This document shows positions 8,866 through 18,867 of a stretch of DNA of 64,000 nt, piece after piece (positions within the stretch are counted from its first letter, which is position 1; each line of letters opens with the position of its first letter). The notes below the pieces were generated by a model. The model ran no database searches. It was not told the origin of the DNA and saw only the letters and a program-made list of their open reading frames with translations. This DNA is from Spiribacter salinus M19-40 (lineage in GTDB: Bacteria > Pseudomonadota > Gammaproteobacteria > Nitrococcales > Nitrococcaceae): contig NC_021291.1 in NCBI RefSeq assembly GCF_000319575.2, forward strand, positions 1,178,001 to 1,242,000, read 5' to 3'. The position numbers and the translations under genes were made by a program.

Positions 8866-10173
8866 TCAGGTGGACGGCTTCCCATGCGCTGCTTGATCCC
8901 GTGCCTCAAGCTCACGGAGCCGCGCAGCGATTCGCTGCTCAAGACCACGCTCGACGGGCTGGTAATACCGCTGGCCGGCCAGCGCATCCGGCAGATATGT
9001 CTCACCCGCGGCATAGCCGTCTGGCTCGTCGTGGGCATAGCGATACGCATGCCCGTAACCCAGCTCTTTCATGAGCTTTGTCGGTGCATTGCGCAAATGC
9101 ACTGGCACCTCGAGGGAGCCATGGGCCCGGGCATCCTGCATCGCGGCGTTGAAGGCCTGATAGACGGCATTGCTCTTGGGGACGGAAGCCAGATACACAA
9201 TCGCCTGGGCAACGGCCAACTCCCCCTCGGGCGAGCCCAAGCGCTCCTGCGCCTGCCAGGCATCCATGGCAACTTGCAGGCCACGCGGATCGGCATTGCC
9301 AATATCCTCCGAGGCCATTCGTACCACCCGCCGCGCGATGTAGAGCGGATCGCACCCCCCTTCCAGCATACGGGCAAACCAGTAGAGGGCCGCGTCCGGC
9401 GCAGACCCCCGGACAGATTTGTGCAGCGCCGAGATCTGGTCGTAGAAGGCGTCTCCACCCTTGTCAAAACGTGCCCGGCCCCCCGCTGCCGCTTCGCGGA
9501 TCACGGCTTGATCAATCAGACCGGCATCACCCGCCAGATCGGCAGCAACCTCAAGCAAGCTGAGGGCCGTGCGGGCATCGCCATCGGCCAGTCGGGCGAT
9601 CGCATCACGGGGCTCGGCATTCAGCGTCAGTTGCCGACTGCCGAGCCCCCTTTCCGAATTCGCCATGGCGCGATCGAGCAGCGCGCCAATGGCCTCGGCA
9701 TCCAACGCCCGCAGCACGTACACCCGAACCCGTGACAGCAGGGCATTATTGAGCTCGAATGACGGGTTCTCAGTGGTGGCACCGATAAACAAGAGCGTGC
9801 CGTCCTCGATGTACGGCAAAAAGGCATCCTGCTGGGACTTGTTAAAGCGATGCACCTCGTCGACAAACAGCAGCGTCTGGCGACCCTGATCCCGGCTATT
9901 ACGCCCGGCGGCCGCCGCCTCCCGAATATCTTTCACGCCGGACATCACCGCCGAGAGCGTCAGAAAATCGGCATCCGCGGCGGCGGCCATCATTCGCGCC
10001 AGGGTGGTTTTGCCCGTACCTGGCGGGCCCCAGAGCACCATGGAGTGCAGCCGTCCAGCGGCAACGGCTTCACCGAGCGGGCGCCCGGCGCCGAGCAAAT
10101 GGGATTGGCCGACGAATTCCGCGACGGTCTGCGGGCGCATGCGATCAGCCAGCGGACGGGTCCAGTCCGTCAT
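8866..10173 (-). CDS. rarA: Replication-associated recombination protein RarA (MgsA)
   Basis: A 435-residue AAA+ ATPase related to clamp-loader subunits and eukaryotic WRNIP1, acting at stalled replication forks. Seen: Walker [10 protein letters not shown] near residue 49, Walker [17 protein letters not shown], sensor [12 protein letters not shown] with the arginine finger in [10 protein letters not shown], and the C-terminal tetramerisation region with [10 protein letters not shown] and [15 protein letters not shown]. Normal length. Its ATG overlaps the lolA stop by 4 bp, so the two are translationally coupled. Confidence 0.95.
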   Translation of the reverse strand: MTDWTRPLADRMRPQTVAEFVGQSHLLGAGRPLGEAVAAGRLHSMVLWGPPGTGKTTLARMMAAAADADFLTLSAVMSGVKDIREAAAAGRNSRDQGRQTLLFVDEVHRFNKSQQDAFLPYIEDGTLLFIGATTENPSFELNNALLSRVRVYVLRALDAEAIGALLDRAMANSERGLGSRQLTLNAEPRDAIARLADGDARTALSLLEVAADLAGDAGLIDQAVIREAAAGGRARFDKGGDAFYDQISALHKSVRGSAPDAALYWFARMLEGGCDPLYIARRVVRMASEDIGNADPRGLQVAMDAWQAQERLGSPEGELAVAQAIVYLASVPKSNAVYQAFNAAMQDARAHGSLEVPVHLRNAPTKLMKELGYGHAYRYAHDEPDGYAAGETYLPDALAGQRYYQPVERGLEQRIAARLRELEARDQAAHGKPST

Positions 10174-10772
10174 GACCCCTCGATCACATCCACGCCCTCT
10201 GGCGGCTCGAAACGCAGGCGCGCCTCATCAATCGACGCGTTGCGCTCAAGTTCACGAAACTGCACTTCGATCCGGTCGCCCAGGCCATCCTCAATCACAA
10301 TCTGAACAGGCACGCCAGCGTTCATTTGCAGCTGGATACGCTGGAAATCCCAGGCTGGATCGGTGGGCTGAAGTTCGACCTGGCCGGCGTCATCGCCCGC
10401 GGTGACCTGAAAGTTGTCGCGCAGATTGGCCATGTCGCCGCTCAACAACTGCGCCGCACCGGCACCCATCGCATCATCCAACGGCCGGACAACGACCTGT
10501 TCAAGATCGACGTCATGCACCCACAGACGCTTACCATCAGCGACGATGATCTGCTCATACGGTGTGCGGTAATGCCAGCGAAAGCGCTGCGAGCGCGCAA
10601 TCCAGAACGCCCCTTCAGCCTCCTCGACCAGATTGCCCGCCTCATCCCGGGTGGTTTGCACGAACGAACCAACCAGTGTGTCGGTCTGCTCGAAGTAGGC
10701 CTCCAGCTGCTCGACGTCGGCATGACCCGGCAGCGCCAGCAGCAGGAGACACAAGGCAATGAACCTGCGCAT
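10170..10772 (-). CDS. lolA: Outer-membrane lipoprotein carrier LolA
   Basis: A 200-residue periplasmic chaperone that takes lipoproteins from LolCDE to LolB at the outer membrane. The signal peptide (1 to about 18, ending LALPGHA) is followed by the LolA fold: [28 protein letters not shown] with the conserved Arg, and [18 protein letters not shown]. It sits between ftsK and rarA as in E. coli, 3 bp after the ftsK stop. Confidence 0.94.
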   Translation of the reverse strand: MRRFIALCLLLLALPGHADVEQLEAYFEQTDTLVGSFVQTTRDEAGNLVEEAEGAFWIARSQRFRWHYRTPYEQIIVADGKRLWVHDVDLEQVVVRPLDDAMGAGAAQLLSGDMANLRDNFQVTAGDDAGQVELQPTDPAWDFQRIQLQMNAGVPVQIVIEDGLGDRIEVQFRELERNASIDEARLRFEPPEGVDVIEGS

Positions 10773-10775
10773 GAC

Positions 10776-13118
10776 TCAGTCCTTCGGTGGCGGTGGGGCG
10801 ATGACCTCGCGACCGCCGTTGGACTGCAGCGGCCCGACGATCCCCGCGGCTTCCATTTCTTCGACCAGCCGTGCAGCCCGGTTATAGCCGATCTTCAAAC
10901 GCCGCTGCACGCCGGAGATGGATGCCTTGCGGGTCTCGGTGACAATCCGCACGGCTTGATCATAGAGCGGATCGGCCTCGCCCCCGCCTGCATTCATGTC
11001 GCCCGCGAGCCCTGGCATTGAGCCATCCGCACCGGATTCCTCGAGGAGCCCCTCGATGTACGCCGGCTCGCCGCTCTTTTTGAGGTGTTCCGCCACCCGG
11101 TGGACCTCGGCATCGGAGACAAACGCCCCATGGACCCGCTCGGGAATGCCCCGGCTGCTCGGGCCGAGGTAGAGCATGTCACCGTGGCCCAGTAACGACT
11201 CCGCCCCCATCTGATCGAGGATGGTGCGGGAGTCGACACGGGAGGACACCTGAAAGGCCATCCGGGTAGGGATATTGGCCTTGATGAGCCCGGTAATGAC
11301 ATCCACGGAGGGGCGCTGCGTCGCCAGGATGAGGTGGATACCCGAGGCACGCGCCTTCTGGGCCAGCCGGGCGATCAGCTCTTCCACCTTCTTGCCCACC
11401 ATCATCATCATGTCGGCAAACTCATCAACCACCACGACAATGTAGGGCATCGGCTCCAGCACGGGCGCGCTCGGTGCCTCGCCGTCACCGTCGAGGGTCG
11501 GCTCGATGCGGTCATCCGGGGGTGCCCACAGGGGATCCGTCAACGGCTCACCGCGCTCGTTGGCCTCCCGGATCTTGCGATTGGCGCCAGCAATGTTGCG
11601 CACGCCCAAGCTCGCCATGAGCCGATAGCGGCGCTCCATCTCGGCAACGCACCAGCGCAGGGCATTGCCGGCCTCTTTCATGTCGGTCACCACCGGCGCG
11701 AGGAGATGCGGGATGCCGTCATACACGGAGAGCTCCAGCATCTTCGGGTCAATCATGATGGTGCGGACCTGCTCGGGGCCATTTTTGTAGAGCAGGCTGA
11801 GAATCATCGCGTTGATCCCCACCGACTTACCTGAACCCGTGGTACCGGCAACCAACAGATGCGGCATCTTGCCGAGATCCACGACCTGGGTGTATCCGCC
11901 GATGTCCTTGCCAATGGCAAGCGTTAGCGGCGAGGCATTCTGCTCGAACTCCTCCGAGCGCACGATCTCGGACAGGGCAATCACCTGGCGATGCTCGTTC
12001 GGGATCTCGAGGCCCACCACGGACTTGCCGGGAATGACCTCGACAACGCGCACCGCCGTCACCGAAAGCGCGCGGGCCAGGTCCTTGGCCAAGTTGGTGA
12101 TCTGACTGACTTTAACGCCAGCCGCTGGCTTGAGCTCAAAGCGCGTGATGACTGGGCCGGGCTGCACCGCGACCACCTCAACCTCAATACCGAAGTCGCG
12201 CAGCTTATGCTCCACCAACCGGGACATGGCCTCCAGCGCGTCCGGGGTATAACCGGGTTTTTCGGTTTTCGGCGGATCGAGTAGCGAAACCGGTGGCAGT
12301 TCACCCGGTGTTGGCGGCGTTTCAAAGAGCTGGATCTGTTGTTCCTTGCGGGCCCGCTCACCCGGTCGCGCATCAGCGGCGGGGGGCGCAATCGCCGGTT
12401 TGGGGCGCTTGCGTGCGCGCTGCTTTTCTTCCTGACGCGCGCTTTGGCGCTGCTGGCGCGCCTGGCGCGCCGCCTGAAGGTCCTGGAGCTTGTTACGGGC
12501 CAGCGTCAGATAATGCCCTTGCGCCAACACGAAGTGCCCCAGATGATCCATCAAGGCAATCCAGGACAGCCCCGTAAACAGGGTCACGCCCGCCAGAAAG
12601 ACCGACAGAGCCAGCAGCGTCGCACCAGTGAAGCTGAAAGCCTGCTCGATGCGATCACCAACCAGGTTACCCAGTACGCCGCCGGAACTCAGCGGGACGG
12701 TGCCGGCCATCGGCTCGACGTGCAGGCGCGCCAGGGCGGCGCCGGCAATCAAGGTCAGGGCAAAGCCCGCCACGCGCACGCCAACAATGCCCCAATGCAC
12801 TTTGCCGTCCCGGCGCTGCCAGCGAAACAACAGCGCGCCCAGCAAACCGATCAGTATGGGAAAGAGAAAACCGAGATAGCCGAACAGATACAAGCTGAGA
12901 TCGGCCCAGTACGCCCCGACGAGACCGCCTGCATTACTGACGCCGGCGGTTGGCCGCGCCTGACTCCAGCCCGGGTCCGCCGGGTCGTAACTCAGAAGCG
13001 CGAGCAGCATGAAACCGGCCACCGCCAGCAACAGCAAAAAGGCGGCCTCACGGAGCATCCGGCCCATTTGCTGGCTGATCGGCGCCAGGGGTTGGCGAGC
13101 TGTCGTCTTGTCTGCCAT
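10776..13118 (-). CDS. ftsK: DNA translocase FtsK
   Basis: A 780-residue septal DNA pump that clears chromosome ends and activates XerCD at dif. The N-terminal ~210 residues hold four membrane helices. A short basic/glutamine linker (to about 270) is much shorter than in E. coli FtsK (1329 residues), but usual for many other bacteria. The alpha/beta motor has Walker [13 protein letters not shown] near residue 425 and Walker [15 protein letters not shown]. The C-terminal gamma winged helix ([19 protein letters not shown]) reads KOPS. It heads the lolA-rarA-crcB-serS operon; a -10-like TACACT lies 7 bp before the ATG. Confidence 0.96.
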   Translation of the reverse strand: MADKTTARQPLAPISQQMGRMLREAAFLLLLAVAGFMLLALLSYDPADPGWSQARPTAGVSNAGGLVGAYWADLSLYLFGYLGFLFPILIGLLGALLFRWQRRDGKVHWGIVGVRVAGFALTLIAGAALARLHVEPMAGTVPLSSGGVLGNLVGDRIEQAFSFTGATLLALSVFLAGVTLFTGLSWIALMDHLGHFVLAQGHYLTLARNKLQDLQAARQARQQRQSARQEEKQRARKRPKPAIAPPAADARPGERARKEQQIQLFETPPTPGELPPVSLLDPPKTEKPGYTPDALEAMSRLVEHKLRDFGIEVEVVAVQPGPVITRFELKPAAGVKVSQITNLAKDLARALSVTAVRVVEVIPGKSVVGLEIPNEHRQVIALSEIVRSEEFEQNASPLTLAIGKDIGGYTQVVDLGKMPHLLVAGTTGSGKSVGINAMILSLLYKNGPEQVRTIMIDPKMLELSVYDGIPHLLAPVVTDMKEAGNALRWCVAEMERRYRLMASLGVRNIAGANRKIREANERGEPLTDPLWAPPDDRIEPTLDGDGEAPSAPVLEPMPYIVVVVDEFADMMMMVGKKVEELIARLAQKARASGIHLILATQRPSVDVITGLIKANIPTRMAFQVSSRVDSRTILDQMGAESLLGHGDMLYLGPSSRGIPERVHGAFVSDAEVHRVAEHLKKSGEPAYIEGLLEESGADGSMPGLAGDMNAGGGEADPLYDQAVRIVTETRKASISGVQRRLKIGYNRAARLVEEMEAAGIVGPLQSNGGREVIAPPPPKD

Positions 13119-13125
13119 GAGGCGC

Positions 13126-13131
13126 AGTGTA
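13126..13131 (-). promoter_or_regulatory. Candidate -10 of ftsK, predicted leaderless
   Basis: On the minus strand TACACT is followed by seven bases and the ftsK ATG at 13118. There is no Shine-Dalgarno sequence. No strong -35 is visible. Confidence 0.4.
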
Positions 13132-13204
13132 CAGTAGGCTCCCGGCCTTTAGCAGCGTCAGGCGGCCACGGCACTTCAGCCACGCAATCACGGTCAATTA
13201 AGCC

Positions 13205-14362
13205 ATGGAACTCCGAGCAATCCCCTCGATCAGCGACGTCGATGCCGAGCGCTGGAATGCACTGGCGGGTGCGGACAATCCGTTCCTGCGTCATGAGTTT
13301 CTCGCGGCCCTTGAACACCACGGCGCCGTATCCGAAGACAATGGCTGGGTGCCCTACCACCTGCTGCTCTGGGATGACCAAACGCTGGCCGCCGCCGCAC
13401 CGGCGTACCTGAAGGGGAATTCCTGGGGGGAATTCGTCTTTGATTTTGCCTGGGCACATGCCTATGAGCGCAACGGCCTCGATTACTACCCCAAGCTCGT
13501 CATCGCAGTCCCCTACAGCCCGGTGAACGGTCCCCGAATGCTGCTGAACCCTGATTATCCAGCGGATGGCCTGCGGCACACCCTCGCGGATGGTGCGCGG
13601 CAGATGATGGAAGCCATGGAGGTGAGCTCCGTGCACTGGTTGTTCGCCAACCCAGCGGACATCGACACCTTATCGGCCGCTGACCACGACGTGCGCCTTG
13701 GCTGTCAGTACCACTGGCAGAACGCCGGATACAGCGATTTCGAGGACTTCCTCAGCGGAATGAGTTCGAAGAAGCGCAAAAACATTCGGCGAGAGCGTCG
13801 TCGCGTTGCCGAACAAGGCCTGTCGATGCGCGTGGTTCACGGTGATGAGGCGACTGACGCCCTCTGGGACGCACTGCATGGCTTCTACACCAAAACCTTT
13901 CATGAGCACGGCAATCTGCCCGTCATCACCCGCGCCTGCTTTGCCGAGCTCGGGGAAAAACTGGGTCGCCAGGTCGTGCTCTTCGTTGCAGAGGAATACG
14001 GCGTGCCGGTTGCCGGTGCGATCTGCCTGCGCAGCGAAGACACGCTGTACGGCCGCTACTGGGGCTGTGCCCGAGAGTACGATGATCTGCACTTCGAGAC
14101 CTGTTATTACCAGGGCATCGAATATTGCATCCAGACGGGGCTGGCGCGGTTTGAACCCGGCGCCCAGGGCGAGCACAAGGTTACCCGTGGGTTTCTGCCA
14201 ACGCTGACCCGGTCGGCGCATTATCTGGCGGATGAGCGCTTTCGAGCGGCTGTGGGTGACTTTCTGGCGCGTGAACGCCCCGCGGTAGAAGCCTTCGCAC
14301 GAGATCTGGAGCAGGACGCCCCGTATCGCGCCGAGGTGCTGGAGCGACTCCCCCGTGACTGA
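13205..14362 (+). CDS. FemAB-like (PF04339-type) GNAT-fold acyl/aminoacyl transferase
   Basis: A 385-residue cytoplasmic protein of the uncharacterised FemAB_like family, often annotated as a GNAT N-acetyltransferase or peptidoglycan-related protein. The family signature is very clear: AYLKGNSWGEFVFDFAWAHA, GLDYYPKLVIAVPYSPVNGP, SSKKRKNIRRERRRV and LYGRYWGCAREYDDLHFETC. The fold matches FemX/GNAT aminoacyl transferases that use aminoacyl-tRNA. Its stop overlaps the GTG start of aat by 8 bp, and aat overlaps bpt in the same way, so three transferases of related fold are translationally coupled. Function is not known; a link to N-terminal protein modification is only suggested by context. Confidence 0.8.
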   Translation: MELRAIPSISDVDAERWNALAGADNPFLRHEFLAALEHHGAVSEDNGWVPYHLLLWDDQTLAAAAPAYLKGNSWGEFVFDFAWAHAYERNGLDYYPKLVIAVPYSPVNGPRMLLNPDYPADGLRHTLADGARQMMEAMEVSSVHWLFANPADIDTLSAADHDVRLGCQYHWQNAGYSDFEDFLSGMSSKKRKNIRRERRRVAEQGLSMRVVHGDEATDALWDALHGFYTKTFHEHGNLPVITRACFAELGEKLGRQVVLFVAEEYGVPVAGAICLRSEDTLYGRYWGCAREYDDLHFETCYYQGIEYCIQTGLARFEPGAQGEHKVTRGFLPTLTRSAHYLADERFRAAVGDFLARERPAVEAFARDLEQDAPYRAEVLERLPRD

Positions 14363-15086
14363 AGCGGCGCTGCCCATTCCCTGGCTGGCGGCTGATGACG
14401 AGACGACGCCACTGCCGGATCCAGAGACCGCGCTTGCCGAACCCAATGGGTTGCTGGCCATCGGCGCTTCGCTGTCTCCCCAGCGCCTGGAAGCCGCTTA
14501 CCGGGCTGGCATCTTTCCTTGGTACTCCCCGGGTGAGCCGATCCTCTGGTGGAGTCCTGACCCCCGCGCCATCATTGCGATGGGGACCCTTCATATCAGC
14601 CGATCGCTCGATCGTGCCTTACGACGCCTGGACTATACCGTGACCCTTGATCATGCCTTCGATGCCGTGGTGCAGGCCTGCGCCGCGCCGCGCGCCGACC
14701 AGCCCGGCACCTGGATCACGCCCGACATGCAGGCGGCCTACAGCCGCTTACATACCGTCGGACTGGCTCATTCCATTGAGGTCTGGCGCGATGGCGCGCT
14801 CATCGGGGGGCTGTATGGCGTCTCTCTGGGTCGAGCATTTTTCGGGGAATCCATGTTTAGCCGGGCCACAAACGGCAGCAAAATCGCCATGGCCTGGCTC
14901 TGTGCCCAACTCAGGGCCTGGGAGTTCCACTTCCTCGACTGCCAGATGCCGACCGAACATCTGTCCAGCCTGGGGGCGCAATCGCTGCCGAGACGGCGCT
15001 TCCTGCTCGCCCTTGCCGCCAGCCAGCGCCATGCCACGCACCTTGGGCCGTGGACGCTGGATGTGAAAGACTATCGGCATGACTAG
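14355..15086 (+). CDS. aat: Leucyl/phenylalanyl-tRNA-protein transferase
   Basis: A 243-residue cytoplasmic enzyme that adds Leu or Phe to N-terminal Lys/Arg of proteins, creating N-degrons for ClpS/ClpAP. Seen: ANEPNGLLAIGA-like block (LAEPNGLLAIGASLSPQRL), AYRAGIFPWYSPGEPILWWS with DPRAII, and HSIEVWRDGALIGGLYGVSL, all diagnostic of Aat. The start is GTG at 14355, with a GGAG ten bases upstream, inside the end of the FemAB-like gene. It overlaps bpt by 8 bp (ATGACTAG). Confidence 0.95.
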   Translation: MTEAALPIPWLAADDETTPLPDPETALAEPNGLLAIGASLSPQRLEAAYRAGIFPWYSPGEPILWWSPDPRAIIAMGTLHISRSLDRALRRLDYTVTLDHAFDAVVQACAAPRADQPGTWITPDMQAAYSRLHTVGLAHSIEVWRDGALIGGLYGVSLGRAFFGESMFSRATNGSKIAMAWLCAQLRAWEFHFLDCQMPTEHLSSLGAQSLPRRRFLLALAASQRHATHLGPWTLDVKDYRHD

Positions 15087-15801
15087 GCCCGATTCCCAGG
15101 CGCATTTGCGATTATTCGGTACTGGCCTGAGACCTTGTCCCTACCTGCATGACCGGCCCTCGCAGTTCGACTTTGTCGATCCCCGACTGACACCCACCCC
15201 GGCCCTCTACGACGAGCTGCTCACCCAGGGGTTTCGGCGCGGGGGCGAGCATCTCTACCGGACGGCCTGCCCCGGGTGTCAGGCCTGTCAGAGTCTGCGG
15301 ATACCCGTTGGTGAGTTCACACCCCGCCGACGCCATCGCCGCTGCCTGCGCGACAATGCCGATGTGGACCTGGTGAATGTGGGTTTTCGGTTCGACCCAG
15401 CGCATTTCGCCCTCTACGACCGCTACGTGCGCGCACGGCATCCAGGGGGCGGCATGGATGAGGCCGATCCCGACCTGTACTGGCAATACCTGACCGCCAG
15501 TTGGTGTCCCACCGAGTTCCTGGAGATGCGCCTTGCAGGCCAACTGCTTGGCGTCGCCGTGACGGATGACACCGGCGGCGCCTTATCCGCGGTTTACACG
15601 TTTTTTGACCCGGACCTGCCGCGGCGGAGTCTCGGTACGCTGGCCATTCTGCTGCAGATTGAGGAGGCTCGCCGGCGGCAGCGCGAGTGGCTCTATCTCG
15701 GCTACTGGATTGCGGGGCTGGCGGGGATGACCTACAAGGCGGGGTTCCGTCCCCACGAACGGCTGACCTCCATGGGCTGGGAACCGGTTCCCGCCAGCTG
15801 A
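15079..15801 (+). CDS. bpt: Aspartate/glutamate leucyltransferase
   Basis: A 240-residue bacterial homologue of arginyl-tRNA-protein transferase (Ate1 fold) that transfers Leu to N-terminal Asp/Glu. Seen: the N-terminal CPYLHDRPSQFDFVDP block, GFRRGGEHLYRTACPGCQAC with the conserved cysteines, and LGYWIAGLAGMTYKAGFRPH near the C-terminus. The arrangement aat-bpt with clpS/clpA nearby makes the full bacterial N-degron pathway local to this window. Confidence 0.93.
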   Translation: MTRPDSQAHLRLFGTGLRPCPYLHDRPSQFDFVDPRLTPTPALYDELLTQGFRRGGEHLYRTACPGCQACQSLRIPVGEFTPRRRHRRCLRDNADVDLVNVGFRFDPAHFALYDRYVRARHPGGGMDEADPDLYWQYLTASWCPTEFLEMRLAGQLLGVAVTDDTGGALSAVYTFFDPDLPRRSLGTLAILLQIEEARRRQREWLYLGYWIAGLAGMTYKAGFRPHERLTSMGWEPVPAS

Positions 15802-15806
15802 ACAGC

Positions 15807-15835
15807 TTGGTGATCCCCTGGTGCTCCGGTAGAAT
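15807..15835 (+). promoter_or_regulatory. infA promoter
   Basis: TTGGTG (15807-15812), a 17-bp spacer and TAGAAT (15830-15835). It lies in the bpt-infA gap and gives a leader of about 25 bases that includes a good Shine-Dalgarno sequence (GAGAGAGG). Confidence 0.5.
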
Positions 15836-15866
15836 GGCAGGTTTGGATTCCTAAGAGAGAGGCTTG

Positions 15867-16085
15867 ATGTCGAAGGAAGAAAACATCCGGATGCAGGGCA
15901 CGATTACCGAAGTCATGCCCAACACCATGTTTCGTGTTGAACTGGAGAACGGCCACACCGTGACCGCACATATCTCCGGGAAGATGCGAAAGCACTACAT
16001 CCGCATCCTGCGCGGCGACAATGTCACCGTCGAGCTCACGCCCTATGACTTGAACAAGGGCCGAATCGTTTACCGGGCGAGGTAA
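15867..16085 (+). CDS. infA: Translation initiation factor IF-1
   Basis: A 72-residue single OB-fold protein that blocks the ribosomal A site during initiation. The whole sequence is the canonical IF-1: [20 protein letters not shown], then [17 protein letters not shown]. The ATG at 15867 is preferred to a TTG three bases earlier because it gives the standard MSKEEN start with GAGAGAGG upstream. Confidence 0.98.
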   Translation: MSKEENIRMQGTITEVMPNTMFRVELENGHTVTAHISGKMRKHYIRILRGDNVTVELTPYDLNKGRIVYRAR

Positions 16086-16104
16086 CCCCCACCCGGCCAA
16101 CGTT

Positions 16105-16118
16105 GCCCCGGGCGGGGC
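16105..16118. terminator. Weak GC hairpin between convergent infA and clpA
   Basis: GCCCC-GGGC-GGGGC forms a 5-bp stem with a 4-base loop in the 39-bp gap between two convergent genes. No T-run follows on either strand, so if it helps termination it is not a classic intrinsic terminator. Confidence 0.25.
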
Positions 16119-16124
16119 GTTCCC

Positions 16125-18395
16125 CTACTCCACCGGTTCTGGTGTATCCATGTTGAATGCGAGCGCCTCGCCGGTGTCGTCCAGATCAACCTGCACATGA
16201 CCGCCGTTCGACAACCTGCCGAATAACAGCTCGTCGGCCAATGGCCGTTTCACTCGATCCTGAATCAGTCGAGCCATGGGCCGGGCGCCCATTTTCGGGT
16301 CGAATCCCTGCTCGGCGAGCCAGGCCCGGGCTGCATCACTGACCTCAATGGTGACGTGCTTCTCCGCAAGCTGATGACGCAGCTCTCGGATGAACTTCTC
16401 CGCCACCCGCTGGATCACCTCAGGCGCCAGGCCGTTGAACTGAATGATCGCATCCAGCCGATTACGGAACTCAGGCGTGAACTGCTTGCGAATGACCTCA
16501 AGGGCATCACTGCTCTGATCCTGTGGCGTAAACCCGATCGTGCGCCGGTTCTGCTCTTCAGCACCCGCGTTGGTCGTCATCACCAGGATCACGTTGCGGA
16601 AATCCGCATGGCGGCCGTTGTTATCGGTAAGCGAGCCGTGGTCCATCACCTGCAGCAGCAGGTTGAACACATCCGGATGCGCCTTTTCGATCTCATCGAG
16701 CAAGACCACCGAATGTGGGTGCTTGAGCACTTCCTCGGTGAGCAATCCGCCCTGATCAAAGCCCACATAGCCGGGCGGCGCCCCGATCAGGCGTGACACC
16801 GTGTGCCGCTCCATGTACTCGGACATGTCGAAGCGGATCATGTTGATCCCCATCACCTCGGCCAGCTGTCGCGTGACCTCGGTTTTACCCACACCGGTTG
16901 GGCCTGCGAAAAGGAAGCTGCCCACAGGCTTTTCGGTGTCCCGTAACCCGGCTCGCGACATTTTAATGGTCGCTGCCAGCGTATCGATGGCCTCGTCCTG
17001 CCCATAAATGCCGCGCTTGAGATCTTTTTCCATGGTCTCAAGCAAACGCATATCCGAGGTGGACACCCGCTTCGGTGGGATGCGCGCCATCTTGGCAACA
17101 ATCGTTTCCACATCGCCGACACCCACCGTCTTTTTCTTTTTGGACGGCGGCAGCAGCCGCAGATTGGCACCTGCTTCATCGATCACATCGATGGCCTTAT
17201 CCGGCAAATGGCGATCGGTGATGTACTTCGCCGCCAACTCCGCGGCCGACTCCAGCGCCGGATTCGTGTAGCGCACGCCATGATGCGACTCGAACCGGGT
17301 CTTGAGGCCACGCAGAATCTGCACGGTTTCATCAACCGTGGGCTCGGAGACATCGATCTTCTGAAAGCGCCGAGCCAATGCCCGATCTTTCTCGAAAATG
17401 CTGCGATATTCTTGGTAGGTGGTCGAGCCGATGCATTTCAGCTCGCCGCTCGCCAGCATGGGCTTGAGCAGGTTGGAGGCGTCCATCACGCCACCGGATG
17501 CCGAGCCCGCACCGATAATGGTGTGGATTTCGTCGATGAACAGCACGGCGTGCTCTTCTTTCTTCAGCTGAGCCAGCAAGCCTTTCAGGCGCTTTTCAAA
17601 GTCGCCCCGATACTTGGTGCCGGCCACCAGCGCGCCCATGTCCAGCGAGTAAATCGTGGCGTCCGAGAGCACCTCAGGCACATCGCCGTCTTCAATGAGC
17701 TTGGCCAGGCCCTCGGCAATTGCGGTCTTGCCGACACCCGCTTCGCCAACATACAACGGGTTGTTCTTGCGCCGCCGGCAAAGGACCTGAATGGTGCGCT
17801 CGACCTCGTGCTTGCGGCCGATCAGCGGATCGGTCTTGCCCTGACGAGCCCGCGCGTTGAGATCGGTGGCGTAGCTCTCGAGGGGTTTGGCACTGCCGCC
17901 TTCCTCATCAGCCTCGCCCTGTTCACTGGACGAATCCGGCTCGCCACTCGCCTCCTCGCCCGCCACTTTCGAAATGCCGTGAGAGAGGAAATTCACCGCA
18001 TCGAGGCGGGAGATATTCTGCTTGTGCAGGAAGTACACCGCCTGTGACTCCTGCTCGCTGAAGATCGCCACCACCACGTTGGCGCCGCTGACCTCTTTTT
18101 TGCCAGAGGACTGCACGTGCAGGATCGCCCGCTGCAAAACGCGCTGGAATCCCAGCGTTGGCTGGGTCTCGCGGTTGTCATTCGGCGGCAGCAGCGGCGT
18201 CGTCTCGTCAAGGAAGTCTTCCAGCTCCTTGCGCAGAGCATCAAGATCCGCGCCACAAGCACGCAAGACCTCAAGGGCTGCCGGGTTGTCCGTCAACGCC
18301 AGCAGCAGGTGCTCCACGGTCAGGAACTCATGTCGCTTCTCGCGGGCTTCCTTGAAAGCGAGGTTCAACGTGAACTCGAGTTCTTTACTTAGCAT
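16125..18395 (-). CDS. clpA: ATP-dependent Clp protease ATPase subunit ClpA
   Basis: A 756-residue double-AAA+ unfoldase that feeds ClpP. The N-domain ([19 protein letters not shown]) binds ClpS. D1 has Walker [10 protein letters not shown] and D2 GPTGVGKTE, with Walker [14 protein letters not shown] and [12 protein letters not shown]. The ClpP-docking loop is [10 protein letters not shown] (IGF, a usual variant of IGL). The start at 18395 is preceded by AGGTGAG; the in-frame ORF reaching 18473 would overlap clpS and lacks support. A 56-bp gap separates it from clpS. Confidence 0.96.
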   Translation of the reverse strand: MLSKELEFTLNLAFKEAREKRHEFLTVEHLLLALTDNPAALEVLRACGADLDALRKELEDFLDETTPLLPPNDNRETQPTLGFQRVLQRAILHVQSSGKKEVSGANVVVAIFSEQESQAVYFLHKQNISRLDAVNFLSHGISKVAGEEASGEPDSSSEQGEADEEGGSAKPLESYATDLNARARQGKTDPLIGRKHEVERTIQVLCRRRKNNPLYVGEAGVGKTAIAEGLAKLIEDGDVPEVLSDATIYSLDMGALVAGTKYRGDFEKRLKGLLAQLKKEEHAVLFIDEIHTIIGAGSASGGVMDASNLLKPMLASGELKCIGSTTYQEYRSIFEKDRALARRFQKIDVSEPTVDETVQILRGLKTRFESHHGVRYTNPALESAAELAAKYITDRHLPDKAIDVIDEAGANLRLLPPSKKKKTVGVGDVETIVAKMARIPPKRVSTSDMRLLETMEKDLKRGIYGQDEAIDTLAATIKMSRAGLRDTEKPVGSFLFAGPTGVGKTEVTRQLAEVMGINMIRFDMSEYMERHTVSRLIGAPPGYVGFDQGGLLTEEVLKHPHSVVLLDEIEKAHPDVFNLLLQVMDHGSLTDNNGRHADFRNVILVMTTNAGAEEQNRRTIGFTPQDQSSDALEVIRKQFTPEFRNRLDAIIQFNGLAPEVIQRVAEKFIRELRHQLAEKHVTIEVSDAARAWLAEQGFDPKMGARPMARLIQDRVKRPLADELLFGRLSNGGHVQVDLDDTGEALAFNMDTPEPVE

Positions 18396-18451
18396 TCGCT
18401 TCTCACCTAAATCCTGCGTATTGGACCCGCCAATGGCAGGCCGGTTCCGGT

Positions 18452-18772
18452 CTAGGCCGGTTCCATCGTGCACATCAACGGATGGTCATGCTCACGGGCG
18501 TAGTCATTGACCTGATCGACTTTAGTCTCGGCTATGTCTCGACTGAACACACCGCAGACGCCTTTGCCCCGGGTGTGAACATGCAGCATGACCTGGGTGG
18601 CCTGCTCTCGATCCATTCGAAAAAACGATTGCAGCACCTCTACCACAAATTCCATCGGCGTGTAGTCGTCGTTAAGCAATACGACCCGATAGAGCGGCGG
18701 CTGCTTGACCTGCGGCTTCGCTTCTTCGACCGACAGGTCGTCGTCGCGTTTCGGATCGTTCTCTTCACTCAT
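18452..18772 (-). CDS. clpS: ClpAP adaptor ClpS
   Basis: A 106-residue N-recognin that delivers proteins with N-terminal Leu, Phe, Trp or Tyr to ClpA. Seen: the pocket signature [20 protein letters not shown] (NDD and the gating Met), [19 protein letters not shown] (His at the binding pocket) and the C-terminal [10 protein letters not shown]. The first ~25 residues are the flexible acidic tail. It is upstream of clpA in the usual order. Confidence 0.96.
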   Translation of the reverse strand: MSEENDPKRDDDLSVEEAKPQVKQPPLYRVVLLNDDYTPMEFVVEVLQSFFRMDREQATQVMLHVHTRGKGVCGVFSRDIAETKVDQVNDYAREHDHPLMCTMEPA

Positions 18773-18851
18773 GCCGATATGCCCTGGCCGCGGTCAGTAA
18801 AAGATATGGGGATGAACACCCGATTCTAAAAGGTCCGACCCGCTGCGCCAA

Positions 18852-18860
18852 TGTTATCCT
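18852..18860 (+). promoter_or_regulatory. Extended -10 promoter of mnmA, predicted leaderless
   Basis: TGT-TATCCT (18852-18860) is an extended -10 element seven bases before the ATG at 18868. No Shine-Dalgarno sequence and no clear -35 are seen. Confidence 0.45.
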
Positions 18861-18867
18861 CTCGCTT

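Noticed and set aside
13119-13204. tRNA gene in one of the larger gaps (also checked 495-617, 3472-3604, 28298-28449, 30619-30767 and 51228-51453)
   Set aside because: No T-loop consensus with matching acceptor stem was found in these gaps.
12339-13412. 357-codon plus-strand frame over ftsK and the FemAB-like start
   Set aside because: Low-complexity Gln/Arg/His-rich product and full overlap with well-identified genes; a shadow of codon bias.
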